From: Candidatus Pelagibacterales bacterium
GTDB taxonomy: Bacteria; Pseudomonadota; Alphaproteobacteria; Pelagibacterales; Pelagibacteraceae
Reading direction: 5' to 3'
Length of the DNA stretch: 35,449 bases
NCBI GenBank assembly: GCA_004213215.1
Contig: SHAO01000006.1
Coordinates: 1 to 35,449 of the forward strand
Shown: positions 1 through 8,311 of the stretch, piece after piece
Layout: each line of letters starts with the position of its first letter
How positions within the stretch are numbered: position 1 is the stretch's first letter
Translations under genes and position numbers: made by a program
The notes under the pieces: model-generated
Seen by the model: only the letters and a program-made list of their open reading frames with translations
Told to the model about the DNA's origin: nothing
The model's database searches: none

Positions 1-1
1 G

Positions 2-430
2 AAAGGTTATTTAACAAAAGAAGGTATTAAAGCTCCAAAAAGTATAGACGGCTATTACGATACAGGAGATATTGGAGATTATAAAGATGGATTGCTTTTT
101 ATAAAAGGAAGAAAACGTGATGTGATAAAGAAAGGTGGAGAATTAATATCACTTGCTTTAATTGAAAACACAGCTTTAAAAAATGAGAGTGTTTTAGAAG
201 CGGCTGCTATCGGAAAAAAAGATACATTATCAGGAGAAGATCTTTATTTAATACTTACCATTAAAGGAAAATTTTCTTTAGATAAAAAAATTAAGGAAAT
301 AAGAAGTTTTCTATCTAATAAGTTGAGGCCTATAGAAATGCCAAAAAAAATTATCTTAACCTCGAAGATGCCCAAAACAAACAGTGGAAAAATTCTAAAG
401 AACTCTTTATTAAAGCTATTTGAACTTTAA
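2..430 (+). CDS. C-terminal part of an AMP-dependent acyl-CoA/acyl-ACP synthetase (truncated by window start)
   Basis: Frame is open from position 2 (KGYLTKEGIK...GYYDTGDIGDYKDGLLFIKGRKRDVIKKGGE). Contains the YDTGD and GRKRDVIKKGGE motifs and a C-terminal PKTNSGKILKN lysine motif of ANL enzymes. Confidence 0.85.
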   Translation, partial: KGYLTKEGIKAPKSIDGYYDTGDIGDYKDGLLFIKGRKRDVIKKGGELISLALIENTALKNESVLEAAAIGKKDTLSGEDLYLILTIKGKFSLDKKIKEIRSFLSNKLRPIEMPKKIILTSKMPKTNSGKILKNSLLKLFEL

Positions 431-432
431 AA

Positions 433-1242
433 TTACTTATAGGGAATTCTGTTTTTCTTAAAGTTTGAAATTTTAAAAAAAGCAAATTGATCTTTTTCAA
501 GAAATCTTAAAGCGGAATTAAAATATTCTTTAGCACTAAAAAGATAAATTTTTGAAGAACCTAGGTTTTCTGATTTTATTAATTTTTTTTTTATTAATAC
601 TTTTTCTAATTTTTTTAAATTTTTCAGTTTAGGCTTAATATCTAAATCTAAATATCTGACTGATGTAGAAAAATATTTATTAATTTTTTTGTTATTTTTA
701 TAATAATTAACGTTTGTAAGTTTATTATAATAATATGGCACACCACTTAAATATTCTGCCAGATGTAGAAATGGATTACACCAAGCGTCTAAACCTAGAT
801 TTAACACCTTACCATCTAATTCTATAAATCTGTGGTAAGGAGAGTTATATCCATAATTATGATGTGAATTATTTGCGCACAAATATTTCTTGTGCCTGCC
901 TAAAGCTGTAACTGAAAAAACAGGATGTTGACTTCTTAGAGATTCTTTTCTTCTCCTTATATAATCAGAAAATTCACCACTGGTACTTTTTGTTTTCTCA
1001 TAAATGAATTTTTTTCCGTGTCTTAATGTCTGAAAAGTATAAGTGTTAGTTGCTATCGTTCCATTTTTTCCAATAGTTTCATAAATAGAATCAAAAAAGA
1101 TTTTAAAGTATTGATTTCTATCTTTAGCCTCACAAAGATCGCCAAGCTTAAATAATTTATGGTTAAGGTAAACTGTCTGACCTTTCTTAAGACCAATTTT
1201 TTTTAAAGCACGCAATATGTCAATTTTTTTAAACTTTTTCAC
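433..1242 (-). CDS. AAC(3)-family N-acetyltransferase-like protein
   Basis: 269 aa; ALKKIGLKKGQTVYLNHKLFKLG start, TIATNTYTF, SGEFSDYIRRRKESLRSQHPVFSVTALG and LNLGLD...HLAEYLSGVPY blocks resemble the AAC(3)/FrbF-type acetyltransferase fold. Confidence 0.7.
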   Translation of the reverse strand: MKKFKKIDILRALKKIGLKKGQTVYLNHKLFKLGDLCEAKDRNQYFKIFFDSIYETIGKNGTIATNTYTFQTLRHGKKFIYEKTKSTSGEFSDYIRRRKESLRSQHPVFSVTALGRHKKYLCANNSHHNYGYNSPYHRFIELDGKVLNLGLDAWCNPFLHLAEYLSGVPYYYNKLTNVNYYKNNKKINKYFSTSVRYLDLDIKPKLKNLKKLEKVLIKKKLIKSENLGSSKIYLFSAKEYFNSALRFLEKDQFAFFKISNFKKNRIPYK

Positions 1243-1250
1243 GTTAAAAT

Positions 1251-1490
1251 TTAGTGTAACAATTTAGCTATATTTTCAATTGAAGAAAATGAAACATTAT
1301 GAACATTTTTTGGATCAATTTTTCGTTTATTAATTTTATCAATTTCATGAATAATTCTAATTATGTCAAAAGAATCTATTATTCCATCATTAATTAAGTT
1401 TATTTTATTATTATTTAAGGAAGATTTTATCTCAGGCTTAATTTCAATTAAAATTTTTTTAACAATTTCTTTTTTATTAATTTTGGTCAT
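1251..1490 (-). CDS. Acyl carrier protein
   Basis: About 79 aa with LINDGIIDSFDIIRIIHEIDK, the D-S-(F/L) phosphopantetheine attachment motif. ATG at 1490 preferred over the upstream start at 1502. Confidence 0.75.
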   Translation of the reverse strand: MTKINKKEIVKKILIEIKPEIKSSLNNNKINLINDGIIDSFDIIRIIHEIDKINKRKIDPKNVHNVSFSSIENIAKLLH

Positions 1491-1516
1491 TTGTAGTATC
1501 AAAAATATTATAATTA

Positions 1517-1939
1517 TTAGACATCAGTTCCTGTCTTAGCTATCTTTTTATTTAAAATTTTTAATAAACTTGATCCAGTTGCAACAATCTGGTTTGCTGC
1601 TGTTAGTTCACAGGTTAAAAAAATCATTGATTTTGTCCTTTTTTGTATTTTGGCTTTCCCAAACAATTCTTCTCCCAATTTAACAGCTGCAATAAACTTT
1701 ATTTCTAGTGATATAGTGGCACACGAACTATTACCAGACGCTTTATATGCAACAGCGCTAAGACCAGTATCTACAATAGCAGATATGAATCCTCCATGAG
1801 TTATCCCAGCGGCATTAAGATGGTTTTCTTTTATAGTAGTTTTAAATTCAGATTCGTTCTCAGAAATTGTTCTAAATAAAAGACCCCCATTATGCTTCAT
1901 GAAAGGTTCAAAATTTATTTGCTCAAAATCTTTACTCAT
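1517..1939 (-). CDS. PaaI-type hotdog-fold thioesterase
   Basis: 140 aa; HLNAAGITHGGFISAIVDTGLSAVAYKAS...TISLEIKFIAAVKLGEELFGKAKIQKRTKSMIFLTCEL is typical of the PaaI/4HBT family. Confidence 0.85.
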   Translation of the reverse strand: MSKDFEQINFEPFMKHNGGLLFRTISENESEFKTTIKENHLNAAGITHGGFISAIVDTGLSAVAYKASGNSSCATISLEIKFIAAVKLGEELFGKAKIQKRTKSMIFLTCELTAANQIVATGSSLLKILNKKIAKTGTDV

Positions 1940-1967
1940 AATAATTTTTGAATTTCCAAAAGTATTT

Positions 1968-3629
1968 TTATAAGCTTATTTCAATTTGTCTACTGATAGA
2001 ATCTTTTTTAGGTGAATTTATAGCATGATTAGATTTATTATAAACTATACCATCAATACTATTTAACTGAATTACATCCAATTTTAATCCATTATTCATT
2101 ATAAGTTTATCTACAATTTCCTTCAAAGTTATCTCTCCCTCTCCAATTACACAAATATCTACATTTTTATCTTTTAGAACTTCTTCATAACTAGTAGTTG
2201 GATGAGGTCCTCCTGCTATTATTGTTTTTTGATAACCTTTTTCACGAATACTTTTAACAATATTCTTAAAAAAATCTTTGTGAAAAGTCATTACACTTGC
2301 GCCTATTACATCAGGATCAAATTTTTTTATTATATCATCCAACTCATCATAAGAATCAAAATCAACACTAGATTTGATTATTTTTCCTTTTATTTTTTCT
2401 CCAAACTCTCGATTTAAATAAGTCTGAAGAGCTATTAAACCTAATGGTGGCTCCAAAACATCATATTCGCTAATACCTCTATCACTTGCGAAAGGCGTGG
2501 AAACATTAATTAACAAAATTTTAAAAGCATCAGAATTATCTTTCTTTTTTGGGAATTTTGACAATATTTTATTATTTAGATCTTTTATCTCTATAGCTTC
2601 ATTTTTTAAACAGTCAATTTTAAGTTCATTTTCTTTTATTCCAGCTAATTTTAAAACATCCTTTACACCTTTTACTTTGTATGGAAAGTAAGATGAGTAT
2701 CTTTGGTCTAACTCTTCTTGAGTAAAATGTTTCATCTGAAATGGTAAAACTTTAAGTAGTCTTTCTTTATTTAAAATATACTCCGTCAAGAACCTCACTC
2801 TATACATAACGGTGAATTCTTTCTTAAATGGTAAAGTTGGAGTAACTTGGTGATAAGATCTATCTATAGACTCATTAATTGCCTTTCTTGCAACACCATG
2901 GTTTAAAGCAAATTTTTCTAAGTCCGTACCTGGAAATATTCGCACAATGTGTGAATAAGGAAAATGTATCCATTTCAATGATAAAATAAAATTCAAAGTC
3001 ATCATTGCCTCTTCTTCGGTCTCTGTAGGAAATCCATGCATAGTATTTAAACCCGTTACGGCTTCAGGGTATTTTTTACATATATATTCCATATTATCTT
3101 TAAATTTTTGAATATTTAAATTTTTTCTCATCACTTTTTGCATTCTGGGCGAAGCTGATTCCAAAGAAACATTTATTCCGACAGCTCCTCCTTCCATCAT
3201 AGCATCTATGGACTCTTTATCTAACAAATCACCTTTTAAAGCTGTTGGAAAAAAGAAACTAACACCCAATTTATCTCTAGAAACTCTTTTAAAAAATTCT
3301 ACAAAATCTTTTTTCTTTACATTAAATATATCGTCAATAAATTCAATTCGTTTTACTCCCATATCTGCAATCATTTTTACTTCTTCATATATGGAGTCAA
3401 CTGATCTTCTAAAATGATGCACTGTAGTTTTATACACATCGCAATAAAAGCATCTGTAAGGGCAACCTCTGGTAGCTTGTATTGCCATCGATTCCTTAAC
3501 ACCAGCATGACCAACTTGTTTGTTATATTTTTTATAATTGACCAAAGACCTGTCAAAGGTAGGTAAAATATCTAGATTATTTATTTGTTTTCTAGTTTTT
3601 GTTTTTACAAACTGATTATTCATCGTCAT
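1968..3629 (-). CDS. Radical SAM protein with C-terminal B12-binding-like domain (atypical, apparently permuted order)
   Basis: 553 aa; N-terminal linker-like NNLDILPTFDRSL then RGCPYRCFYC (CxxxCxxC), GINVSLESAS and GFPTETEEE. The C-terminal KILLINVS...PPLGLIALQTYL...PDVIGASVMTF...IIAGGPHPTTSYEEVL...DICVIGEGEITLKEIV...DGIVYNK block is B12-binding-like. Confidence 0.9.
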   Translation of the reverse strand: MTMNNQFVKTKTRKQINNLDILPTFDRSLVNYKKYNKQVGHAGVKESMAIQATRGCPYRCFYCDVYKTTVHHFRRSVDSIYEEVKMIADMGVKRIEFIDDIFNVKKKDFVEFFKRVSRDKLGVSFFFPTALKGDLLDKESIDAMMEGGAVGINVSLESASPRMQKVMRKNLNIQKFKDNMEYICKKYPEAVTGLNTMHGFPTETEEEAMMTLNFILSLKWIHFPYSHIVRIFPGTDLEKFALNHGVARKAINESIDRSYHQVTPTLPFKKEFTVMYRVRFLTEYILNKERLLKVLPFQMKHFTQEELDQRYSSYFPYKVKGVKDVLKLAGIKENELKIDCLKNEAIEIKDLNNKILSKFPKKKDNSDAFKILLINVSTPFASDRGISEYDVLEPPLGLIALQTYLNREFGEKIKGKIIKSSVDFDSYDELDDIIKKFDPDVIGASVMTFHKDFFKNIVKSIREKGYQKTIIAGGPHPTTSYEEVLKDKNVDICVIGEGEITLKEIVDKLIMNNGLKLDVIQLNSIDGIVYNKSNHAINSPKKDSISRQIEISL

Positions 3630-3703
3630 TTAAATTATTTGAACTTTAACAATATAATTACATCAAGTCACTATAAAAATAAGATTGATTAAGATTTGGG
3701 CTG

Positions 3704-3886
3704 CTATTTCCTAATTAGTTTGTTTATTAACTGTTCAATTTTTATCTTTTTTGTCACACTATTATCTTCATTATAAAGCAGCTTAAACTTGATAGAATCG
3801 TTTATTCTAATAACTACAGATTTTATATTTCTTACTTCTATATTGTCGGCAACAACACTAACGGGTCTTTTCGTAACATTTAAATT
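3704..3886 (-). pseudogene. Orphan 3' fragment of NAD kinase (nadK remnant)
   Basis: Reverse strand reads KNLNVTKRPVSVVADNIEVRNIKSVVIRINDSIKFKLLYNEDNSVTKKIKIEQLINKLIRK*. It aligns to the intact NadK C-terminus (KNLNVPKRPISVVADNIEVRNMKSVVIKVNNSIKFKLLYDRDNSLIKKIKVEQLKKEIN), 43/59 identical by hand count. No start codon, and a stop lies upstream in frame. Confidence 0.92.
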
Positions 3887-3887
3887 T

Positions 3888-4898
3888 TTATTTTAATAAT
3901 TCATTTATATTTTTATCTAGCTCTAATTCAAAACCCTTATCATAGCCTGGATTAGCAGCACAATGCCCAAAGGGAGAATTGTAAGGTCTAATGGAAACAT
4001 TAGGAATATATTCAGCCTCAAACAAATTGTCATCAGTTCGAAAATATAAATCCTGGTCACATGGCATTAAGATTGTGCGTGCACAAATTGATTTTAATGC
4101 TTTTTTAAAATCACTTTTATAAAGTGGTCCAGCACTAATATCTGAAGTTTGCCAAGTTTTAATTTTTGCTAACAAATTATTAGCATCCCAATTCTTGGCA
4201 TGATCGTTTTCCCAATCTACAAGTAAATCTTCGACTCTTTTAAAACCAATTGTTTTGTACAATTCCTTTCTAAAAAATTCTTGAGAAAATGCCCAGCCTG
4301 CATAAACTCTTCCAAAAGCTTTTAAACCAGATATGGGTGGAGATTTGTAATTACCTTTATTCCAATTTTTATCTGCAATTAACGATGCTTTTACACCTTC
4401 TAAAAAAACATGATTATGTATTGATGTTTTTGCTGAAGCACAGAATGGAAGAATAGATTTTACCATTTTAGGAAACTGAGCTCCCCATTGATAAGCTTGA
4501 CAACCAGCCATTGACCATCCAGTAACCAAAGCTACTTTTTTAATCTTTAATTTTTCTGTTAATAATTTTTGCTGGCAATTGATATTATCCCATAATGTTA
4601 TATTAGGAAAACGAGGACCATCTTGTGGATTTAGGCTGTTGCTAGGTGAAGATGATAATCCATTTCCAAACATATTAATGGAAATAATAAAATATTTATT
4701 TGGATCAATAGCTCTACCAGATCCAAAAAAACCTTCGTTTCTTTTATGAGTTCCTGTATAAAATGTAGGTAAAACTATAACGTTATCTGATTTTTTATTT
4801 AAAACCCCGTAGGTTTTGTAAGTAATTTTTGCTGACTTTAAAATTTTTCCTGAAAGAAGTTTAACATCTCCTAATTTGAAAGTTTCATAATCTTTCAT
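3888..4898 (-). CDS. Alpha/beta-hydrolase, homoserine O-acetyltransferase (MetX)-like
   Basis: 336 aa; NVIVLPTFYTGTH, nucleophile elbow GWSMAGCQAYQWGAQFP, C-terminal SPFGHCAANPG with the catalytic His position. Confidence 0.8.
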   Translation of the reverse strand: MKDYETFKLGDVKLLSGKILKSAKITYKTYGVLNKKSDNVIVLPTFYTGTHKRNEGFFGSGRAIDPNKYFIISINMFGNGLSSSPSNSLNPQDGPRFPNITLWDNINCQQKLLTEKLKIKKVALVTGWSMAGCQAYQWGAQFPKMVKSILPFCASAKTSIHNHVFLEGVKASLIADKNWNKGNYKSPPISGLKAFGRVYAGWAFSQEFFRKELYKTIGFKRVEDLLVDWENDHAKNWDANNLLAKIKTWQTSDISAGPLYKSDFKKALKSICARTILMPCDQDLYFRTDDNLFEAEYIPNVSIRPYNSPFGHCAANPGYDKGFELELDKNINELLK

Positions 4899-6325
4899 TA
4901 ATACAATCTAAGATATTCCTTTACTTCCCAATCAGTAACAGCTTGATGATAACGTTCCCACTCATCATTTTTATAAGAGAGAAATGATTTTTTCATAGCT
5001 TGACCCAAAACTTCTTCTGCTAGCTTATCAATTTTAAGAGATTCAATAGCTTGTAGTAAATTTTTAGGAAGACGTCTAATTCCTAATTTCTTAAATTCAT
5101 CTTCTGTCATTTGATATAAATCACGATCTGTTGCTTTACCTGGTTCAATCTTATTTTTAATTCCCTCTAATGCAGCTGAAGAAGTCATGGCAAGAGCTAA
5201 ATAAACGTTCATTGTCATATCTGCAGCTCTATTTTCTATACAGTACCTATTTTGTGGTAAGCGAAATTGTGCTGATCTATTATTGTGACCATAGGTAATA
5301 TTAGTAGGTGCCCAAGTTACTGTTCCTCCTTCAAACCCCCCTACTCTTGGAACTAATCCATTATATGAGTTAACTGTTGAACAAGTGATAGCAGTCAAGG
5401 CTTCTGCATGTTTCATTAATCCTCCAACAGCATACTGAGATTCTTTAGACCAAGATTTGCCGTCAGTAAAAATATTTTTGCCAGGCTTATTAACATCCTC
5501 CATTGAAAAATTTATATGCGCTCCTGATCTCCAGTCACCTATTGTAGGTTTTGGCATGAATGTAATGAACATATTATTTTTCTTAGCAACTTCTTTTAAA
5601 AGAATTCTAAGAAACACTAATCTATCAGCCATTTCTAAAAGGTTTGTATAATGAAAATCTAATTCAAACTGTGAGTAGGCTCCTTCTGCTACAACATCAT
5701 GTAGATTCCAACCTAAGTCTTCAAGAATATCTATCAGTTCTTTAAAAAAATGCATTGAGTCTAATGAATGTTCAACATCATATCCAAAAGCTTGTCGCCT
5801 TGGTCTTAACCCTTTTATAGGGTCGTTATCTATAGCTTTGATAGGTTTTCCATCTTCATCATATTTCATTGCAATAAATTCTGGCTCAATACCACACATT
5901 CCCTTATATCCAGCATCTTTAATTTTTTGCATAGCTCGTTTTAATGCTTGTCTAGGGCAAACGTTATATGGTTTACCTTCCCAAAAAAGATCAGCAAAAA
6001 TAATAGCTGTAGATTTATCCCATGGACAAATATAAACAGAATCTAAGTCTGGTAACATTATCTGATCTGAATCTGCGGGAGTAAGCTCTGGAACAAAAGA
6101 AATTGAATGAACAGCAAATTGAGGTCCTTTACCTAAACACAAAGGTTCAAAATCACTCATTGGAACAGGTTTAGTTTTTGGAATTCCATGAAGATCTATC
6201 CAGCTTGATAATATATATTTTACACCTGCACTTTTTAATTTTTTGTGTAAATCAGGTATTTTTTTTCTATTACGCTCAATAGCTTCTTCGAAAGATTCAT
6301 AATAAATTTTATTATTTTTAGTCAT
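4898..6325 (-). CDS. Glutamine synthetase-like gamma-glutamyl ligase (GlnT/type III, GMAS/PuuA-like)
   Basis: 475 aa; YILSSWIDLHGIPKTKPVP, GMCGIEPEFI, GAYSQFELDF, TFMPKPTIGDWRSGAHINFS, NRSAQFRLP...ENRAADMTMNVYLALA. GS beta-grasp and catalytic motifs are evident. Confidence 0.9.
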   Translation of the reverse strand: MTKNNKIYYESFEEAIERNRKKIPDLHKKLKSAGVKYILSSWIDLHGIPKTKPVPMSDFEPLCLGKGPQFAVHSISFVPELTPADSDQIMLPDLDSVYICPWDKSTAIIFADLFWEGKPYNVCPRQALKRAMQKIKDAGYKGMCGIEPEFIAMKYDEDGKPIKAIDNDPIKGLRPRRQAFGYDVEHSLDSMHFFKELIDILEDLGWNLHDVVAEGAYSQFELDFHYTNLLEMADRLVFLRILLKEVAKKNNMFITFMPKPTIGDWRSGAHINFSMEDVNKPGKNIFTDGKSWSKESQYAVGGLMKHAEALTAITCSTVNSYNGLVPRVGGFEGGTVTWAPTNITYGHNNRSAQFRLPQNRYCIENRAADMTMNVYLALAMTSSAALEGIKNKIEPGKATDRDLYQMTEDEFKKLGIRRLPKNLLQAIESLKIDKLAEEVLGQAMKKSFLSYKNDEWERYHQAVTDWEVKEYLRLY

Positions 6326-6327
6326 AA

Positions 6328-6732
6328 TTATTTTTTTACTGGGGGCATATCCTCAGGATCAATCCCTGGAACAAAAGTAATGCCTGCTTTTTGTTTCCAA
6401 TCATGTGGATAAGCTGCATAAAATATTACGCATTTTTCATCACATTCATAAGCTATGTGGTTATCTTTTGGAACATAAAGAACATCTCCTGGATTACAAA
6501 CGAAAGACTCACCATTGCAAGTCAGACGAAAAGTTCCTTCCATACAATAGATAATCTCATCACAAGTCAGGTCCCATGGTACAGAAACTTTATTTAAAAA
6601 ATTTAGGCCTCCGCACATTGTATTGCTAACTTTACTAGTTACAAATGGTTTAATATAACTCTTGCCAGGTTCCAATGTATGAAGTCTATTTTCGATATCT
6701 TTAAATTTATATAATTGTGGTTTTTTTGACAT
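6328..6732 (-). CDS. Cupin-domain protein (EutQ-like)
   Basis: 134 aa; DEIIYCMEGTFRLTCNGESFVCNPGDVLYVPKDNHIAYECDEKCVIFYAAYP, a cupin motif pattern. Confidence 0.8.
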   Translation of the reverse strand: MSKKPQLYKFKDIENRLHTLEPGKSYIKPFVTSKVSNTMCGGLNFLNKVSVPWDLTCDEIIYCMEGTFRLTCNGESFVCNPGDVLYVPKDNHIAYECDEKCVIFYAAYPHDWKQKAGITFVPGIDPEDMPPVKK

Positions 6733-6749
6733 AATTATTTCCTTTCAAT

Positions 6750-7169
6750 TTATACTTTTACTGGTTCATTTAATTCTACTTTATATCCGTCTGGATCTTC
6801 ACAAAAAGCAATGACTCTAGTTCCATGTTTCATTGGACCAGGCGCTCGCGTAATTTTTACACCTAATTTAGTAAGATCATCACAAGCTTTATAAACATCT
6901 CGTGTTTCTATACATATATGACCCCAACCGTTACCTTTATCGTAATTTTCTTTTTGTTCCCAATTGTGAGTAAGTTCTAAACAAGGAGATTCTGTTTCAA
7001 GACCATATCCAATAAACGCATTAGTAAATTTACCATCTGGGTAATCTGTTTTTCTTAAAATTTTCATTCCTAAAGTTTTACAATAAAAATTGAAAGAGGC
7101 TTCTAAATCTCTAACTCTAATCATTGTGTGTGCCAATCTGTAACCATCACTATTTACTTCTTTAGACAT
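6750..7169 (-). CDS. Glyoxalase/VOC-family protein (lactoylglutathione lyase-like)
   Basis: 139 aa; LAHTMIRVRDLEASFNFYCKTLGMKILRKTDYPDGKF...LELTHN...GWGHICIETRDVY...FCEDPDGYKVELNE. Confidence 0.88.
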   Translation of the reverse strand: MSKEVNSDGYRLAHTMIRVRDLEASFNFYCKTLGMKILRKTDYPDGKFTNAFIGYGLETESPCLELTHNWEQKENYDKGNGWGHICIETRDVYKACDDLTKLGVKITRAPGPMKHGTRVIAFCEDPDGYKVELNEPVKV

Positions 7170-8244
7170 TTTTTTTTCCTTTCATAGTTGCTCTTATTAT
7201 AAGTTTTTGAAATGCTCTAACACTTGTTTCCCAGTGGGGAGACAAAAGTCCACCATGCACAGAAGCAGGAGATGAACGCCCTTCTTGCAATCGTTCACAT
7301 ATCTCGTGATCTTCTTTGTGAACGCTCCACCAAATTTTTTTTTGTAAATCAATTTCTTGTTTTGTCATATCTTTACCTTCAGTAGTATAAATTATTCTTT
7401 TTTGAGTAGTCAATCCCGGAGTTATAGGAATATTTAAATAAACTCCAATTTGATTAGGAACGTAAGTTCCAATGATAAAATTTGGAAATAAAGATAGATA
7501 TCGAGAACTTACGGATAAAGTGTTACTCTCTTTATTCTCTTCTTTAACATCTACACCACTACCCAAACACACGCCATCTACAATTGTATAATGATCTTTT
7601 AATGGTTGTTTTGTTGTTGTTTTATGAACAAATTGAACGTGGTATGGTTCAATAAAATTTTCTATAAGAAATTTCCAATTTGTATTAATTTTACCAAAAT
7701 CTAATGTAGCAACTTTTTTTATTTTTTTAAGATTAATATCTTTAAATTTATTAATAAGTGGTTTTGCATATTCATCAAATTTTTTTGCTTTACCGCTCAA
7801 ATTTATAAAAATCCAATCATACCAAATATGAATACGAATTGGCTTAAGTCCATGATCTGAATTATTAAATCCTTGTGGTCTATGATTGTTTGTTCCTCCA
7901 AAATGAGGAGAAGCTTTTAAATTTCCATCCAAATCGTAAGTCCATGAATGATAAGGGCATTGAATAATTTTTCCTACATTTTTTTTTTCATTTACTAGTT
8001 TGAGACACCTATGACTACAAACATTATGGAATGCTTTAATTTCATTTTTGTTATTTTTTATAAGCAGTATAGGTTTGTCAGCAATTAAAATTGGATAAGC
8101 ATCACCACTCTTTAAGAATTCATGAACAAATCCAATAAATAACCATCCATTAGATAAAACAGTATTACACTCATTTTTCCAAAATTGCTGATCGGTATAA
8201 GATTTCGCTGGTAGACCATGTATTGACTTACCGTTTTTGACCAT
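7162..8244 (-). CDS. Rieske non-heme iron oxygenase alpha subunit (GbcA/CntA/ring-hydroxylating type)
   Basis: CSHRC...CPYHSW Rieske motif; ENFIEPYHVQFVH catalytic His pair; EDHEICERLQEG. ATG at 8244 (MVKNGKSIHG) chosen over the ORF start at 8298. Confidence 0.88.
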   Translation of the reverse strand: MVKNGKSIHGLPAKSYTDQQFWKNECNTVLSNGWLFIGFVHEFLKSGDAYPILIADKPILLIKNNKNEIKAFHNVCSHRCLKLVNEKKNVGKIIQCPYHSWTYDLDGNLKASPHFGGTNNHRPQGFNNSDHGLKPIRIHIWYDWIFINLSGKAKKFDEYAKPLINKFKDINLKKIKKVATLDFGKINTNWKFLIENFIEPYHVQFVHKTTTKQPLKDHYTIVDGVCLGSGVDVKEENKESNTLSVSSRYLSLFPNFIIGTYVPNQIGVYLNIPITPGLTTQKRIIYTTEGKDMTKQEIDLQKKIWWSVHKEDHEICERLQEGRSSPASVHGGLLSPHWETSVRAFQKLIIRATMKGKKNV

Positions 8245-8311
8245 TTTACATCCTCTAAAAATTAATCCAAATCTAATTGCGATTTTTAGATTAATCAATA
8301 ATAATAAAGTA
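8245..8311. promoter_or_regulatory. Divergent promoter/operator region between the two Rieske oxygenase genes
   Basis: 67-bp gap between divergent ATGs. Contains AATCTAA (8270-8276) and TTAGATT (8286-8292) as an inverted repeat, plus ATTAATC (8261-8267) / GATTAAT (8289-8295). Confidence 0.45.

Noticed and set aside
433-1242. Aminoglycoside resistance gene
   Set aside because: AAC(3)-fold similarity only. The context with ACP, acyl ligase and thioesterase favours a biosynthetic acyltransferase role, and resistance cannot be inferred.
8237-8311. Upstream N-terminal extension of the plus-strand Rieske ORF (and of the divergent ORF to 8298)
   Set aside because: The extensions overlap each other antisense and precede clear internal ATGs (8312 and 8244) that match the expected protein starts.
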